Below, in pieces: positions 49,701 through 60,230 of a stretch of 64,000 nt of DNA. Under the pieces are notes generated by a model. The model had not been told where the DNA came from. It worked only from the letters and a program-made list of their open reading frames with translations, and did not search any database. The position numbers and the translations under genes are program-made. This DNA is from Nymphalis io (taxonomy: Eukaryota; Arthropoda; Insecta; Lepidoptera; Nymphalidae), in contig NC_065902.1 of assembly GCF_905147045.1 (NCBI RefSeq), positions 4,595,377 through 4,659,376 of the forward strand. Direction: 5' to 3'. Positions within the stretch are counted from its first letter, which is position 1. Each line of letters begins with the position of its first letter.

Positions 49701-52700
49701 AGACATCATCCTAGTCAGTCATTATTTTCAAATAACTGACGGTATCATTCCATTCTCATTCCGAGTGATCTTCAGTCGTAAGAAATATTTTACAATACTT
49801 ATTTTCATTAAATGCTTATATTTTATAATATTATTGAAACGAAATTTAGTCTGTATTTTTATTTATTTATTTGTTTGTTGAACTTCCACGTCTAACTACT
49901 CAACCGATCATCATGAAATTTTGCACACACGTTATTAAATGTAACCTGGGTGGGTGGGAGGCCTAACAAGCTTGCGGTATATAATATAAAATATATAAAC
50001 CGATGATTAATAAAAACGCTGAAAAATAATGAGCTATAAAATTAATTGTTAAAAAGGGGTTAGTATAACTGGCATGTCATTAATGCCGAAAAAGTCAGCC
50101 ACATAAAAAAATATCGATTGGTATGTGTGCGTTTGTATGCTAATAAGTTAAAAAAGGTCTACTGTCTTTTTTGGATAAAAGTTGAATTAATCAAATACAT
50201 TTAACTAGAACTATAAATAAATCATTTATAGTGCTTTATTTTATCACACTTGTCGAGTCTCTGGATGTCAGTCTCATGGATTACTTTAGTTTGCAAGATT
50301 AAACCAGGAACCAGAACCAGATATAAGCACAGATTTAGTACACCTTTTTACAAAGAGAGCTTTACCGAAAATACGAAACGACATACCACATTGACTGGAC
50401 TAAATCAATTCGTATATTAATCTAACTAATAATTGAAATCAATAATATAACAGTGAATGACAAAACTTACTCTTATTTTTGTCTGTCACTGTTAATTGTC
50501 ACTGCTTTAAAAAACCTGTTGTATATTTTTCATTTGGCAAATGACTGCAGATAACATTCCCTACATTTTTAAACAAAAATAATATTAACTTCATGACATA
50601 TTATTAAATCCTAAATAAAAAAGAAAACAAAGAGATTTGTATTTTATTAAAAACCTCCAATATCAAGACAAGGAGTTCGCAGTTTGATAACATAAAAATA
50701 GCATAGTATTAGCATCTCAATTGAAATTTCAATCAAATAATATTTAGTTAAGTACCACATATTCAATACTCATAATCATAATCAATTTAATTTGAAATTC
50801 ATTTAATAAACATTATGAATAATGTAATCATTGTGTCATTGTGGCTTATTCAATAAATGTTGAAAATATTTTTTTTCCTATTATATCAATTTGTGGAATA
50901 ATAAAGTTGTAATAAAAACTAACATACCAATCCACTCACAACTGGCTATGGAAATAATAAATAGCTTCTAAATAATCTTGTTAGTTAAAACCTTGTTACA
51001 GTATAAATATAAACAATTAATTAATTTATTTATTAATTATTAATTGTTACAGTATAAATTTATAATGATTATTCATTCATAAACATAAAATTTAGTTGCA
51101 AGAAGGATAAAGAAGATAATCATAATCAACAAATATGAATAAGAAGTATTTATGAATTATTTTTAAAATGGTTTTATGAACACTAAAAAGCCTATACAAA
51201 CATTTATTTATATTGTAATAGAATTATTATACTATTTTTCAACATATTAGACATTATCAAGGTAAAATAATTATAAAAGGTAAAATAGTTCAATTTTTAT
51301 CTTTGGAAATGTAGAGTTGGGAAATTTTATGGAAAAAAATAAGAATTGTTTATTAAAAATAATGTTGTTTTTAAACATTAACTCATTTTATGAAATATCA
51401 CAAGGAATTAAGTACTCATTTTTAAGTTTGAATATATAAATTACTTGAAATTTGAAAATATCTAAATTGCTACACATTGCAATTATCAATTAAAATTTAT
51501 CTTTCATTTTCAATAATAAAATATATTATTTAAAATTACTTTTAGTTAATGTTTAATTTAATGAGTTTTCATCAAATTTTAATTATCTCTTTTATTATTC
51601 AAGTTTTGTAATTAGTTTTAGTGTGCAAGCTGTGGTCTCCTATAGTTAAGGAGCACTTAGTGTGTGGTCTACATTGTTAATATGTTGTTGCTAAATTGTA
51701 CTTTACATACAACACCACAATAATATATTATACTATTTAAGTTATTACTTATTAAGAACTAATAAGTCATGACAATGATTATGCTTAAATGTAACACGTA
51801 TCAAATATAAAAGATGTAAAGACATTCAATGTTAATGAGCCAATATACCAATATAATCTGCATAATGACTCCTCATTTTGTGTAGGCCTCTTAATTAAAG
51901 TTGAGCTGATAAAATTCATGTACACACACATACATTTCAATAATATTGTTTAGTGATATGTGAAGTGCATTTCTAATGTAAAACAAATATTTTGAAATAA
52001 TTTAGAGTAGAAATAATCTATAGGTATTATGATACCATATGATACATTATGTATCCTTTTTGGTATAGTGTTTACTTTAATAATATTTATTTAGTAATAT
52101 TTGATATTATAGTTATTTGAATATTTATTATTAAAATTGGTTTTTTAAATCATAATTCATAAATATACAGTTAATCTTAAATTTATCATGTAAGGCTGTT
52201 AAAAATATTTGCATCTATTTAATTTTTATGGAGTAGTTATTGTTAAATACTTAGCAATTTAAAATCTTATAAAAAGTCTCTTGATTTTAGTAAATCACAT
52301 TGTGTTGATAAAGGAATAGATATATTACACCTTTGTATAAAAACTAGTAATGAGTTAATATTCAACATATATTTAATATTCATGTCACAACTGTTAGCAA
52401 ACTATTTCAAGGATAATGTCAAATCAAGCATTGTCATATTTATATGCATATAATGTTTACATGATGTTATTGAAACACATGAATGATCAGTCCTTTAATT
52501 TAGAATATTATTTATTTACTTTATGTATTTGTATTATATAATTTTTCGGAATGCAAATAGTAATATATTGATTTACCTATTTATGTTATTTAAAAAAAAT
52601 AAGGCTATGTCAACTATGTCATTCGTTATGATTGCTTCATCTCGATTAATATGACGTTTACACAACCCACGGGTAAAACGAATCGAAATGTATTGTTTTA

Positions 52701-52941
52701 TGCTAACCAAAATAATATATCTCTTTGTTAGAGGAAACGCACGTTGTGTTTTTTTTTGTCTAACTATCTAACGGTGACAATAGAAATTCTTAGAGCAGCA
52801 ATGGAAGCATACCTTTCTTTTCCTGCCTTTGTACACCATGGCGAAGGCTCCGTGTCCTATTATGTCTTGTTTGGTGAACTCGTATTCACCAACCTGGATT
52901 ACTTCCATTTTCATCAACGCTTTCGCTTTGACCACTGACAT
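22745..52941 (-). CDS. Atg1: Autophagy-initiating Ser/Thr kinase Atg1 (ULK1/2, unc-51)
   Basis: This kinase starts autophagosome formation with Atg13/FIP200. Seventeen phase-consistent exons give 777 residues: 52941-52813, 47749-47573, 34293-34077, 33713-33640, 33556-33396, 31316-31180, 29839-29747, 28271-28152, 26671-26415, 26213-26106, 25706-25589, 25511-25360, 24882-24765, 24387-24259, 24045-23927, 23595-23457, 22830-22745. The kinase domain has G-loop GHGAFAMVYKG (29-39), VAVK Lys52, alphaC Glu69, HRDLKPQN (Asp147), DFG (Asp176), activation-loop Thr191 (LCGSPMYMAPE) and DLWSLGTIVYQC. The disordered middle has a Pro/Gln run (PQPQPQPVAQP) and an LC3-interacting motif, EDFVVVE (about 397-403), at the position of ULK1's. 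The C-terminal EAT/MIT domain includes HSKVFSQLNFVLMLAELLSD and ends with SKYRDAVQRRLNCL. Exons at 24-26.7 kb are strikingly GC-rich. Intron 2 (13.3 kb) hosts another gene on the plus strand. Confidence 0.96.
23006..23375 (+). mobile_element. tRNA-derived SINE (family 2) in the last ULK intron
   Basis: The head CTGCCTCGTTGATCTAGTGG, a B box GGGTTCAATTCCC near 23057-23069, and a body of about 280 bp homologous to 11522-11872 are followed by an ATTATTATTATT tail. It lies antisense to ULK, between coding exons 17 and 16. Confidence 0.85.
25872..25935 (+). other. Possible tRNA-derived SINE head, degenerate
   Basis: TGGTGTAATGGTTGAAG resembles an A box and AAGATTCAATCCTAG a B box, about 35 nt apart. 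No cloverleaf closes and no SINE body follows. It lies in a ULK intron. Confidence 0.25.
26866..26928. ncRNA. miRNA-precursor-like hairpin in a ULK intron
   Basis: CATACCTTAC (26884-26893) pairs perfectly with GTAAGGTATG (26901-26910) around a 7-nt loop. After a bulge, AACA/TGTT, GCA/TGC and an outer TACAA/TTGTA-type helix extend the stem to roughly 22 bp in about 63 nt. The size and interrupted pairing recall a pre-miRNA. No known miRNA seed was matched, and expression is unknown. Confidence 0.3.
29125..29300 (+). mobile_element. Decayed SINE family 1 body
   Basis: A weak match to the family 1 body: ATAATATTCATCTCGTG, GTGAAGGAAA, a CTGCCACTTG-type word and CCCAGCA follow in the right order, with an internal A run at 29205-29220. 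Head and 3' end are lost or unrecognisable. Confidence 0.45.
32346..32553 (-). mobile_element. SINE family 1, 5'-truncated copy
   Basis: The reverse complement matches the body of the copy at 466-767 closely (TTTGAGGAGG, CGCTGCTCCAATGCGGGTTGG, CATGTGGCAGAATTTCAGTG in reverse). The tRNA head is missing. It lies in ULK intron 6, in the same orientation as ULK. Confidence 0.82.
34406..34591 (+). pseudogene. Transposon ORF 3'-end remnant
   Basis: A 61-codon open stretch ends in a stop and reads RLHRVSNSFVGQCIRFYNRI, PESVQNASVGKFKKIVKERL, then YYTINEFMDVSTPWE. Such C-termini are typical of ORFs at the ends of lepidopteran non-LTR or transposase-like elements; I cannot choose the family. No upstream coding region accompanies it. 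It lies in ULK intron 2, antisense to ULK. Confidence 0.55.
35883..38781 (+). CDS. Leucine-rich-repeat single-pass membrane protein, nested in ULK intron 2
   Basis: Four exons (35883-35926, 36565-37018, 37098-37235, 38080-38781) encode 445 residues. A signal peptide (MKSKYLCILLVLSLTVNAAF) is followed by an acidic linker and a Cys cluster typical of an LRR N-cap (CPKPCVCN). About four LRRs follow, e.g. LKLHNNKLTEIPKAI, LKILNANNNLI, LVTLKLGNNRLIEYP and LEELDLGGND. A Cys-bearing C-cap-like region (CDTFKETLETVC, TCDKPFDC) and a long Thr/Ser/Glu-rich stalk precede a membrane span, VIGMVVAGMIIIVAGITI, near residue 385. A basic cytoplasmic tail of about 44 residues follows. The topology is that of a type I cell-surface LRR protein. 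I do not recognise a precise orthologue; a windpipe-like insect LRR protein is one possibility. It lies wholly inside a ULK intron on the opposite strand. Confidence 0.87.
37792..37840. other. Foldback hairpin in an LRR-gene intron
   Basis: TCACTTAATAT (37801-37811) pairs with ATATTAAGTGA (37819-37829) around a 7-nt loop. Outer arms TATTTGTG and CACAAATA extend the stem to about 20 bp with a 2-nt bulge. It could be a tiny foldback element or a structured RNA. Confidence 0.4.
38782..39931. other. 3' flank of the nested LRR gene (ULK intron 2)
   Basis: AT-rich sequence, likely including the LRR gene 3' UTR; AATAAAAAAG near 39073 is a possible poly-A signal. No other gene is recognised. Confidence 0.45.
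39932..40161 (-). mobile_element. LINE-tailed retroposon (family 3)
   Basis: The reverse copy has a poly-T start, ATGCCACCTGATGGTAATTGG, and the conserved CAAACCGGAACACAACAATG and CCAGACGAACTAGCACAAAG segments. Compared with 55797-56075 it lacks about 30 bp next to the A tail and part of the middle. Confidence 0.78.
40382..40720 (+). other. Unexplained coding-like segment in ULK intron 2
   Basis: A GC-richer patch is open in two overlapping plus-strand frames (one runs 40403-40717, 104 codons). That frame reads DGHRDPSPYQRQVSIVQQRA, then YSKPLPLFQEAAMYNAGTGP. I recognise no domain, and clear flanking splice sites were not found. It may be an orphan exon, a processed fragment of another gene, or chance. 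Confidence 0.25.
40721..47572. other. Rest of ULK intron 2
   Basis: About 6.8 kb of AT-rich intron. Apart from the old SINE at 44571-44822, I see only short GC-richer patches (41700-41880, 46060-46170, 47320-47400) with no recognisable coding content. Confidence 0.4.
44571..44822 (-). mobile_element. SINE family 1, old diverged copy
   Basis: The reverse complement shows a tRNA-like head (GGTTCAGTAACTAAAAC; B box GGGGATTCAAACCTGG), then CATGTGCTCA, AACATCGTGATGAAACCTG and a degraded 3' end with AGGAGAAAAGGAGGCCTTTG. The divergence shows an old insertion. Confidence 0.7.
47750..52812. other. ULK intron 1
   Basis: Five kilobases of very AT-rich intron. No gene or confident transposable element was recognised. 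A simple A/T foldback (AACAATTAATTAAT and its complement) lies at about 51012-51047. Confidence 0.45.
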
Positions 52942-53821
52942 GTTAAGTTTTTATAAAATTACACTTTATTACTAAAGACAAAGATCGATAATACAATTTT
53001 AGAAACTCGTTTATGGAACTTGACTAAGCGCTACATTCTGATTTTAAGCTCCTAATCACTTCCTATTAGCTTCCACGTATTATCTTTAAACTATTAGCCT
53101 AATGCACTAGTGAATCATTGTTTCTCTGCTGTACACTACATACATTGAACGCAAAACGCATAAAAGTGATTTTATTTTGTATTATGGTGTTGTGTTTGAT
53201 TTTGCGAAGTAAAGACTGTATTGCCATAATGCAATAAATATCAAATAATATTGTCTATTCAGAGTTGCCAGATTGACTTTTTAATTTATTTTTGACTTCT
53301 GCATACAATATAAATAAGGTAAATAAAAAAGAATAGAGTGAATATAAGTGAGTAGAAAATTTAAAAGTATACATTTTAAAAAAGAAATTTTAATTTATTA
53401 CAGAAAAATATTAAAGATCACAAGTGTCGCCATCTATTGATAGGCAGTAGTAATAGTAAATGATAGATAGATGTCGTTACGACATTATTATTTAATTCTC
53501 CACTCATTTTTTTTTTGCTATGTGGATTACTAGGATCTATCTCAACTCATTTGGAATTCAATATGGTTAAGAAAGATGGTCATATTTATATCTATCTAAT
53601 AGGAATGTATATATTTTTATCAAATAATTATATGTGTAATAATAAAAAAAAAATATGAGCAATAATTTATAATATCTTTTTATTTATAAAAAAACCTGGT
53701 TAGATAAATGAAAGATTGACAAGACTTCATTTCTATTTCTCATTAATAAACATACAACAATAATTGTCGCATTACAGTTTGAGAAACAGAAGCAAGAATT
53801 ATATGCTTCTGAATATTGTGA
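52942..53821. other. ULK upstream/DENR downstream region
   Basis: About 880 bp between the ULK start codon and the DENR stop, both on the minus strand. It should contain the ULK promoter and 5' UTR. No distinct core-promoter element could be assigned. Confidence 0.4.
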
Positions 53822-55079
53822 CTATCTCTTTTGATCTCCTAAATCTTCAATACTATCTTCATCAATCTGCAATAAAATATTTTTTTTATATTTGAGTAGT
53901 TAAGTAAAGAACTATTTGAAAGTAGGTTATATAATTTGTTACCTCAGGCCATTTATCAGGAATAACATCAAATAGATCATCCTTGACATCTCCTTGAATT
54001 ACTATTTCGTCATCGCCAGTCACCGAGGATCCACAGGCAAATTTAGTACCAAAGAATTTAGCTGCTACTTTCAAATCAATATCTAAAAAAAAAAACGGTA
54101 AATATTCTTGATAACTAGAAAATTTGTTTTTGTTTTTCAAATAGATGTTTATTTTTGTATTCAAAACACCACATTTTCTGTCAAGTTCCAGTGTAATTAA
54201 TTTTATTTATTGTTTTCACTTTTAATGTTCAAATAAGAATCATGAATTTATATTTTATATGTGTGATGACTACAGTTTCTTTTTTAAATAATATAACACT
54301 TTTTTCATAATATTGATTGCACATAGTAGTTATTATCACGAATAGGTTTTTACTTTTAGAGGAATTCTGCAAAAATATATTACAACAAACTAATATTATA
54401 GTATATATATGCAGTATATTTCCATTGTCTCTACTTTTAAGGAAAGTAAATTTACTATTCTATCTTATTATACATTTAATTATTAGGTTTCAATATATAA
54501 GTAGGCTGATATAATTGTAGATTGAAGAAAATTATTGATTCTATCAACATATTTGATTTTTTTTTCATTCTAATGGCATTATAAGTCACTAGCACTATAT
54601 TATGTTTGTAATTTAAAAACATATTGTAGACTATGTCTAACTTACCAAAAGTACTTAGCCCAGATACAACAGTTACAGATTTCTTTTTTCCACGAGGGGC
54701 TCGTGAAATTTGAACTAATTTTGGAACATCTTCTTTTTTCTTTGATTTCAGCATACCTTTACCACCTCTTTTTTGTCTTTTCTTTTCTTCTTCTCCACCT
54801 GCATTATCTTCCTCATCTTAAAATTAAAAAATTAAAGATATTTTAAAATAACCTTTTTACCATTTTCTGCAAGTTTCTTAATTAATTAGTTTCAATCTTA
54901 CCTATTTTTACTTTTTCAAATTCTGTTGGTAAATTTTTCTCTAGCCATTGTTTACACTTGTCGTATTCAGGATAATACTCGCAGTATTCTATCGGCATAG
55001 AACAATTACCACAGTATTGAACCTTTATTGGGTACGATACACCTTCCCTCGGGCCAAGCGACAAATCTCTATCCGCCAT
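53822..55079 (-). CDS. DENR: Density-regulated protein (translation re-initiation factor)
   Basis: Four exons (55079-54902, 54816-54646, 54082-53943, 53866-53822) with exact phases give 177 residues; human DENR has 198. DENR pairs with MCT-1 on the 40S subunit to recycle post-termination tRNA and allow re-initiation after upstream ORFs. The N-terminus has the Cys cluster YCGNCSMPIEYCEY, expected to bind zinc, followed by YPEYDKCKQWLEKN. A basic linker (KKRQKRGGKGMLKSKKK) leads to the SUI1/eIF1-like domain: RGKKKSVTVVSGLSTFDIDL, then KFFGTKFACGSSVTGDDEIV and IQGDV. The ending DDLFDVIPDKWPE is characteristic. It lies in tandem upstream of ULK. Confidence 0.96.
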
Positions 55080-55480
55080 TGTTATTTGTTTTTTGAAGAT
55101 ATTAATGCATATGCATATTTTTTAATTAATAGATGTATCGTATGTAATACCTTTTATACAAATTTTAATCAACAGAAAAAATTAAGCTGCTTAAGATTTC
55201 GAAGCCGAATTGACATGACAAGTGACAACCTCAACGTCTAATCAAAGCCATCAACAATGTTGTCATTGAAAAGTCAATTTAGGTCAAAGAGAAAACACTA
55301 AACCAAATTTTTGTAAACTGATCAACATATTGAGGACGAAAAACCCCCCTCCATTCAAATGTTTCATATTACATTTTGTTTACTATAATTATTTATAACT
55401 ACTTATAACTTTGTTTATATGTAAGTGCTACAATATACAAAGGATAAAAAAACTACTACTCGGAGTCAAAAATTAATATT

Positions 55481-55523
55481 CCACTTGTGGTAGAGCTTTG
55501 TGCAAGCTCGTCTGGGTTAGATT
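55481..55523 (+). mobile_element. Family 3 retroposon 5' fragment
   Basis: A 40-bp match to the 5' end of the family 3 element (GTGGTAGAGCTTTGTGCAAG, CTCGTCTGGGT), about 300 bp before a longer copy in the same orientation. Confidence 0.55.
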
Positions 55524-55796
55524 TTTAAATTTTAAAGCAATATATTATAGAAATAAATACTTAATGACATAAACTATATATAGGTAACCTATTTCAATCG
55601 ACGAAAGAGTAAAGATAAACAAACCTTAGATTTACATATTCCATGCGATTTGCTAATAGTTCTACTGTATTATTCACTAAAAACAGTTATTTATTTACTT
55701 TTATTTATACAATACAATATTATTCCACTTAATTAGTTATAACCACTTTTATTTAACTTCCAAAGTTCCAAATACAACTTCACGGACATTATAATT

Positions 55797-56075
55797 GGTG
55801 GTAGGGCTTTGTGCAAGCTCGTCTGGGTAGGTACCACCTACTCATCAGATATTCTACCGCAAAACAGCAGTACTTGGTATTGTTGTGTTCCGGTTTGAAG
55901 GGTGAGTGAGCCTGTGCACAAGGGACATAACATCTTAGTTCCCAAGGTTGGTGACGCATTGGTGATGCAAGCGATGGTTAACATTTCTTACAATGCCAAT
56001 GTCTATGGGCGTTGGTGACCACTTACCATCAGGTGGCCCATATGCTCGTCCGCCTTACTATTGTATAAAAAAAAG
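55797..56075 (+). mobile_element. LINE-tailed retroposon (family 3), best copy
   Basis: The copy runs from GGTGGTAGGGCTTTGTGCAA through GTTCCGGTTTGAAGGGTGAG and ends with CCACTTACCATCAGGTGG (56019-56036), CCCATATGCTCGTCCG, TACTATTGTAT and a short A run (56067-56074). The A tail fixes the transcriptional strand. The 18-nt box is identical to 7329-7346 of the LINE. A mariner begins only about 8 bp downstream. Confidence 0.85.
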
Positions 56076-56082
56076 GTCCTTA

Positions 56083-57330
56083 CATAAGAGATTGGCGTTT
56101 TGTACGGGAGGAATATAAAGTCATTTTTTTTTTTGTAAAATATATTGAATTAATCAAAGTATGCACCGTTGTTATCTATGCACTTTTGCCATCACATAGG
56201 TAGGTCATTGATCCCTTTACCAAAAAAACATGGGGGCGAGAATCAATAAACTCTTTGAAGGTGGTTTGGACTCCCGCATCGAAGTTAAATTTTTCCTTGT
56301 AAGAAGTTGTCCAAATTCCGGAAAAAATGGTAATCTGTTAGAGCAAGTACGGTGGATGTCGCAGACACTCCAATTGTAGCTCATCTAACTTAGTGGTTGT
56401 TTGTTGTGCAGTGTGTGGTCTTGCGTTGTCGTGAAGCAACAGTGGCCTAGAGCGATTTACCAATCTCGGTTGTCTAGCAGCTAGTTCTTCCTTCATGGTT
56501 TGCAGTTGCTGACAATAGATATCTGCCGTAATCGTTTGGCCAAATTTTAGAAAGCTGTAGTGAACGACACCGGCGCTAGTCCACCAAACACTCACAAGTA
56601 ACTTTTTCTGAGTCAATGTTTGTTTAGGGCAGGGCTGGGTCTCCAGGGTTCAGCCATTGCGACGAGCGCTTCTGATTATCGTACAGTATCCACTTTTCAT
56701 CACAAGTAATGATTCGATTTAAAATCCCTTCATTATTGTGTCGGTTGAGCAAAGTAACACAGCAGTCGACGCATGTTTGAAAGTTCCATTCACTCAATTC
56801 ATGAGGTTACCCATCAAGTTTTTTTTTACTTTCCCGATTTGCTTAAAGTGGATTAATACAGTTTTATCACTTACCCCGAAGCCTGCAGCTATCTCTGAAG
56901 TGCTTTATGATGGATCCGCTTCCACAATAGCTTTTAATTCTTAATTTTCTACTTTGGTCTCCGGACGTCCACGGGGTTGGTTCTGAAGGTCGATATTTCC
57001 AAAATCAAAACGTTGAAACCAAAAACGTACCGTGTGCTTACTTTTGCGACACCAGCGCCGTACACATCATTAATCCTTCGAACTGTTTCTGCAGCACTGG
57101 TGCCACAGTAGAACTTGTACTCGTAAATATACCGATATTTCATGATTTCTATTTGCGGTAATAAACGACGTCAAAGAAAAAAATAATGAGGATAAAACAA
57201 ATGGATGACTGTTTTCAAAACTCAAATGTACCAGCTAAATGAATTTATAAATTTGAATTTGGAATTCTTAACCAAAGAGGAGATATTTCAGATCAAAGTG
57301 GTCAGTACGAAAAAACGCTAATTTCATATG
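56083..57330 (-). mobile_element. Full-length mariner element, inactivated
   Basis: Imperfect terminal inverted repeats face each other. The left is CATAAGAGATTGGCGTTTTG; the right, in reverse complement, is CATATGAAATTAGCGTTTTT. Each is flanked by the TA (56081-56082, 57331-57332) expected for mariner insertion. The 1,248-bp length is normal for the superfamily. The transposase on the minus strand is broken. Confidence 0.82.
56120..57143 (-). pseudogene. mariner transposase pseudogene
   Basis: Minus-strand frames recall an intact transposase in the right order. The N-terminus (MKYRYIYEYKFYCGTSAAET, RRINDVYGAG) starts at 57143. A helix-turn-helix region GFGVSDKTV follows, then a CDEKW box near 56690 and the open piece 56616-56338 with SVWWTSAGVVHYSFLK and the catalytic LLLHDNARPHTA. 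The HPPYSPDL-type segment comes next, out of frame. Frameshifts near 57040 and 56340, and other stops, prevent a full protein. Confidence 0.82.
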
Positions 57331-57640
57331 TATATTACAGTAGGACCTAATACATTAAAAGTAATAAAAAAATAATAATTACTTTTAAAAATAATCATTT
57401 ACTATATAACTTACACCATCACAACATGGTTTGAAGACAGGTGTTACAATATAGAAATTGCCTATTTCCTTGCTTGGGGTTCAATCTTGCTTCATACCAA
57501 GTTTATTATTATTATTATAATACAATATTGGTAATATATTAAGTTAATTAGTAAATAATTAATTAATTTAATTTGTTTGTTATATTTAAACGGATTGTTG
57601 CGAAGCATATTACATCAATGAGACTATTATTGATTTAATA

Positions 57641-57692
57641 CTGCCTCGTTGGTCTCGTGGATATAAGGCCGCAAAACCCCAGGTTAGACCAC
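57641..57692 (+). mobile_element. SINE family 2 head fragment
   Basis: CTGCCTCGTTGGTCTCGTGG and AAGGCCGCAAAACCCCAGG match the tRNA-like head of the copies at 11522-11872 and 23006-23375. The rest of the element is missing. Confidence 0.6.
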
Positions 57693-58011
57693 AGAAAGTT
57701 ATATACGGTTTTAATGTCGAAAAAATTATTATATATAGTTTTTAACACGTACGGGCGAAGTTTCCACAACTTTTATTTTTATAAATTGTTGGGAGACATG
57801 TTAAATCAGTAAAAATTAGTGTTAGAAAAATTATTTAATTTATTTCGAAAATAATTATTGGTCTCCATTTCTTCGTGGCCTTCAGAACTCTAAATCCTTC
57901 CCCCTCTACGGTTTTCCTTTTACGTCACTATGTTGAATTAAATTTTTAAGATAAATATTATATAAATCACTTAAACATATTATTTTTATACTTACTACTT
58001 CTTACATTGCT

Positions 58012-58176
58012 AATGCGCCATCAACCTTGGAAATTAAGACGTTATGACTCAAGTGCCTACAATTGGCTTTGTCACTAGCTCAATTACCCAATGGTTTACT
58101 GGTAGAATATATGATGAGTGGGTATGAACCTACCCAGGTAGGTTTGAACAGTCTTACCACCAAGTAAACCGTCTTA
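58012..58176 (-). mobile_element. Old family 3 retroposon copy
   Basis: The plus strand shows TTGCTAATGCGCCATCAACC, GGTAGAATATATGATGAGTG and ACCTACCCAGGTAGG in the order found at 5002-5321. It is diverged, and the region next to the A tail is missing. Confidence 0.65.
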
Positions 58177-59835
58177 ACCAAGTAACCGTCTATCTTTGCA
58201 TGCCTGTACTTGGTGCTAGTCTTTTATTTTAGTTTACTTTAGTCCTTTATTTAGCCTAAATGTTGCTCCAAGCTAAACTTTAATATTCTTCTTCGAAGAT
58301 AAGCGAGTGCGTACAGACAAAAATAAAAACCTGTGTTCGTGTACTTTTGTGGAATGTTGTTGTTAATTTTTTTTATCAATATACAGACGCGGTTTCGATT
58401 GCTTTATTATTTGTATAGATAATAAAATTATCAATACACCCTGAACATCTACTGTTCTGCATTTACATACCGATATCAAGGAGAAGTTCATATTAATTAA
58501 ATAATTTACTTAAAGATGTAATTAAATACCTACATATTATATCGACTTTACTTCATTTTTATCATAAGAATTACCACTAATATAACTTTAAGAACAATTG
58601 TCTTCACTTTGTTGTTGCAACACTCGTACTTACTAAGAAATAAAAAAAAACTGTCGTCTGAGGTTAACGCGCTCAAACATACAAAACTTCTGTAATATTA
58701 GTATATAGATTACAGATGTCCCAAAATCCAACAATAATTTTGAAACATTTTGCTTACCTAGACAAAAATAAAAATATAAAATAAAAAAATATATGGACAA
58801 AATTTAACTACTTTTTTTTAATTATAGTTGAATTATGGCACAGCTTTATATTGTTTTAGCACCACTTTAATTTTTTGCCGTGTAATGTATAACGGAGGTA
58901 TCCTACAATGATAATATTTTTACAGATAACGAGCAAAATTTCGACGGGTTTGTTCTCTGATTGCGAAAGCACGTGGAAAATATTGTATTAACTTACAAAC
59001 CATGTGACGGAAAGATAATTTTCGAGTAATTCCAATGATATGATTGTTAATAATCAACTTCGCTTTTCCGAAGTTATACGTTTGTAAAACGTCGACAAAA
59101 ATCGACTTACACAAAACTACAAGTAATTTTAAATATTAAAAAAACATATTAAAATCAGTTCAATCAATCAAAAAATGGAAAATTTTCAAATTTGGATACA
59201 AAAAATTACAGCTAAAAACGTAATTAATAAGTTAATAATGTAAAAATTTATATTATTACTTATACTTCTTGCTAAATAGTAACTTTGCACATGGATCTCA
59301 TCGGGATCAGCAGAAAATATAGAATTTATAATTAATACATGTTATATAGTAACTACATTAACATTTCTTTCATTATTTATTCCACAATACTGGATACGAT
59401 AAACCAATATTTAATGTTATGTTTATTACATTACACCCGTAATAAAATCCGTTTAAATAAAAAAAATCTACTATTTGATAGAGGTCCGGCGAGAAGCAAA
59501 AACCTGTTTCGCTAAATGTTATTATTTTATTTTTGTAAGCTGAATTTGAATCTTGTAGGATACAATAATTTTTTTATTTTTATTTATTGTGTTAGTTTAT
59601 GACCATCTAATTGTATCCAGTTTTGCGAAGGAAAAAAAAAATAAGTTGCCGTCGTATCTGTAGCTATGATTGAAGTAGGAACCGAGTACGGACATACGGA
59701 CGAAATAAGTTTGGGTACGGTACGGTGTTCACAGATGCTCAGAAATTGAAATAAAAATAAGAAAAGAAACACAATGAATGGATGCTACTTATATTTATTA
59801 TTTATTTAGTACCTAAGTCCTCAAAAATAAGTCTC

Positions 59836-59896
59836 CTCAAAAAGAGGAGAGGAGGCCTTTAGCCCAGCAGTGGGACATTCACAGGCTGTTACATCA
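59836..59896 (+). mobile_element. SINE family 1 3'-end fragment
   Basis: Sixty bases (AAAAAGAGGAGAGGAGGCCT ... CACAGGCTGTTAC) are nearly identical to the last part of the copy at 466-767. The rest is absent. Confidence 0.75.
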
Positions 59897-59995
59897 TTAC
59901 ATCATAGTACCTAAGCAAACAATAGGTACTACGGCTATAGGTTTATATTTTGTATATTTCGTGAAAAATTGCTCATTAAATGTTTTAAAATAAGA

Positions 59996-60230
59996 TATCC
60001 CCCGAACTAATGTCCATCCATGTCAATCCAATTGTCGTGCTGCACGTGGCTTGGACACCTCTGACGGGGTTTTGTCTGGGAGGGGGTTATATCGACACGA
60101 TCCTTCAGTCTCTCTAATCCGTATCGAATGTTGCCATTGCAGTGGTTTTAGTGGGTAAGAATCCCACATAACTCGGTTCCTTTCCTAAGAGCCCGGCTAT
60201 CTTTACAAGGGTTTCCATTACGTGAAAAAA
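59996..60230. repeat. GC-rich repeat fragment, possibly a LINE tail
   Basis: The segment stands out in composition: GCTGCACGTGGCTTGGACAC, TGTCTGGGAGGGGG, TTTAGTGGGTAAGAATCCCA, AGAGCCCGGCTATC. It resembles 3' tails of site-nonspecific lepidopteran retroelements, but no coding sequence or poly-A accompanies it. Family not determined. Confidence 0.35.

Noticed and set aside
51012..51047. AT-only inverted repeat in ULK intron 1
   Set aside because: Pure A/T low-complexity foldbacks are expected by chance in this composition.
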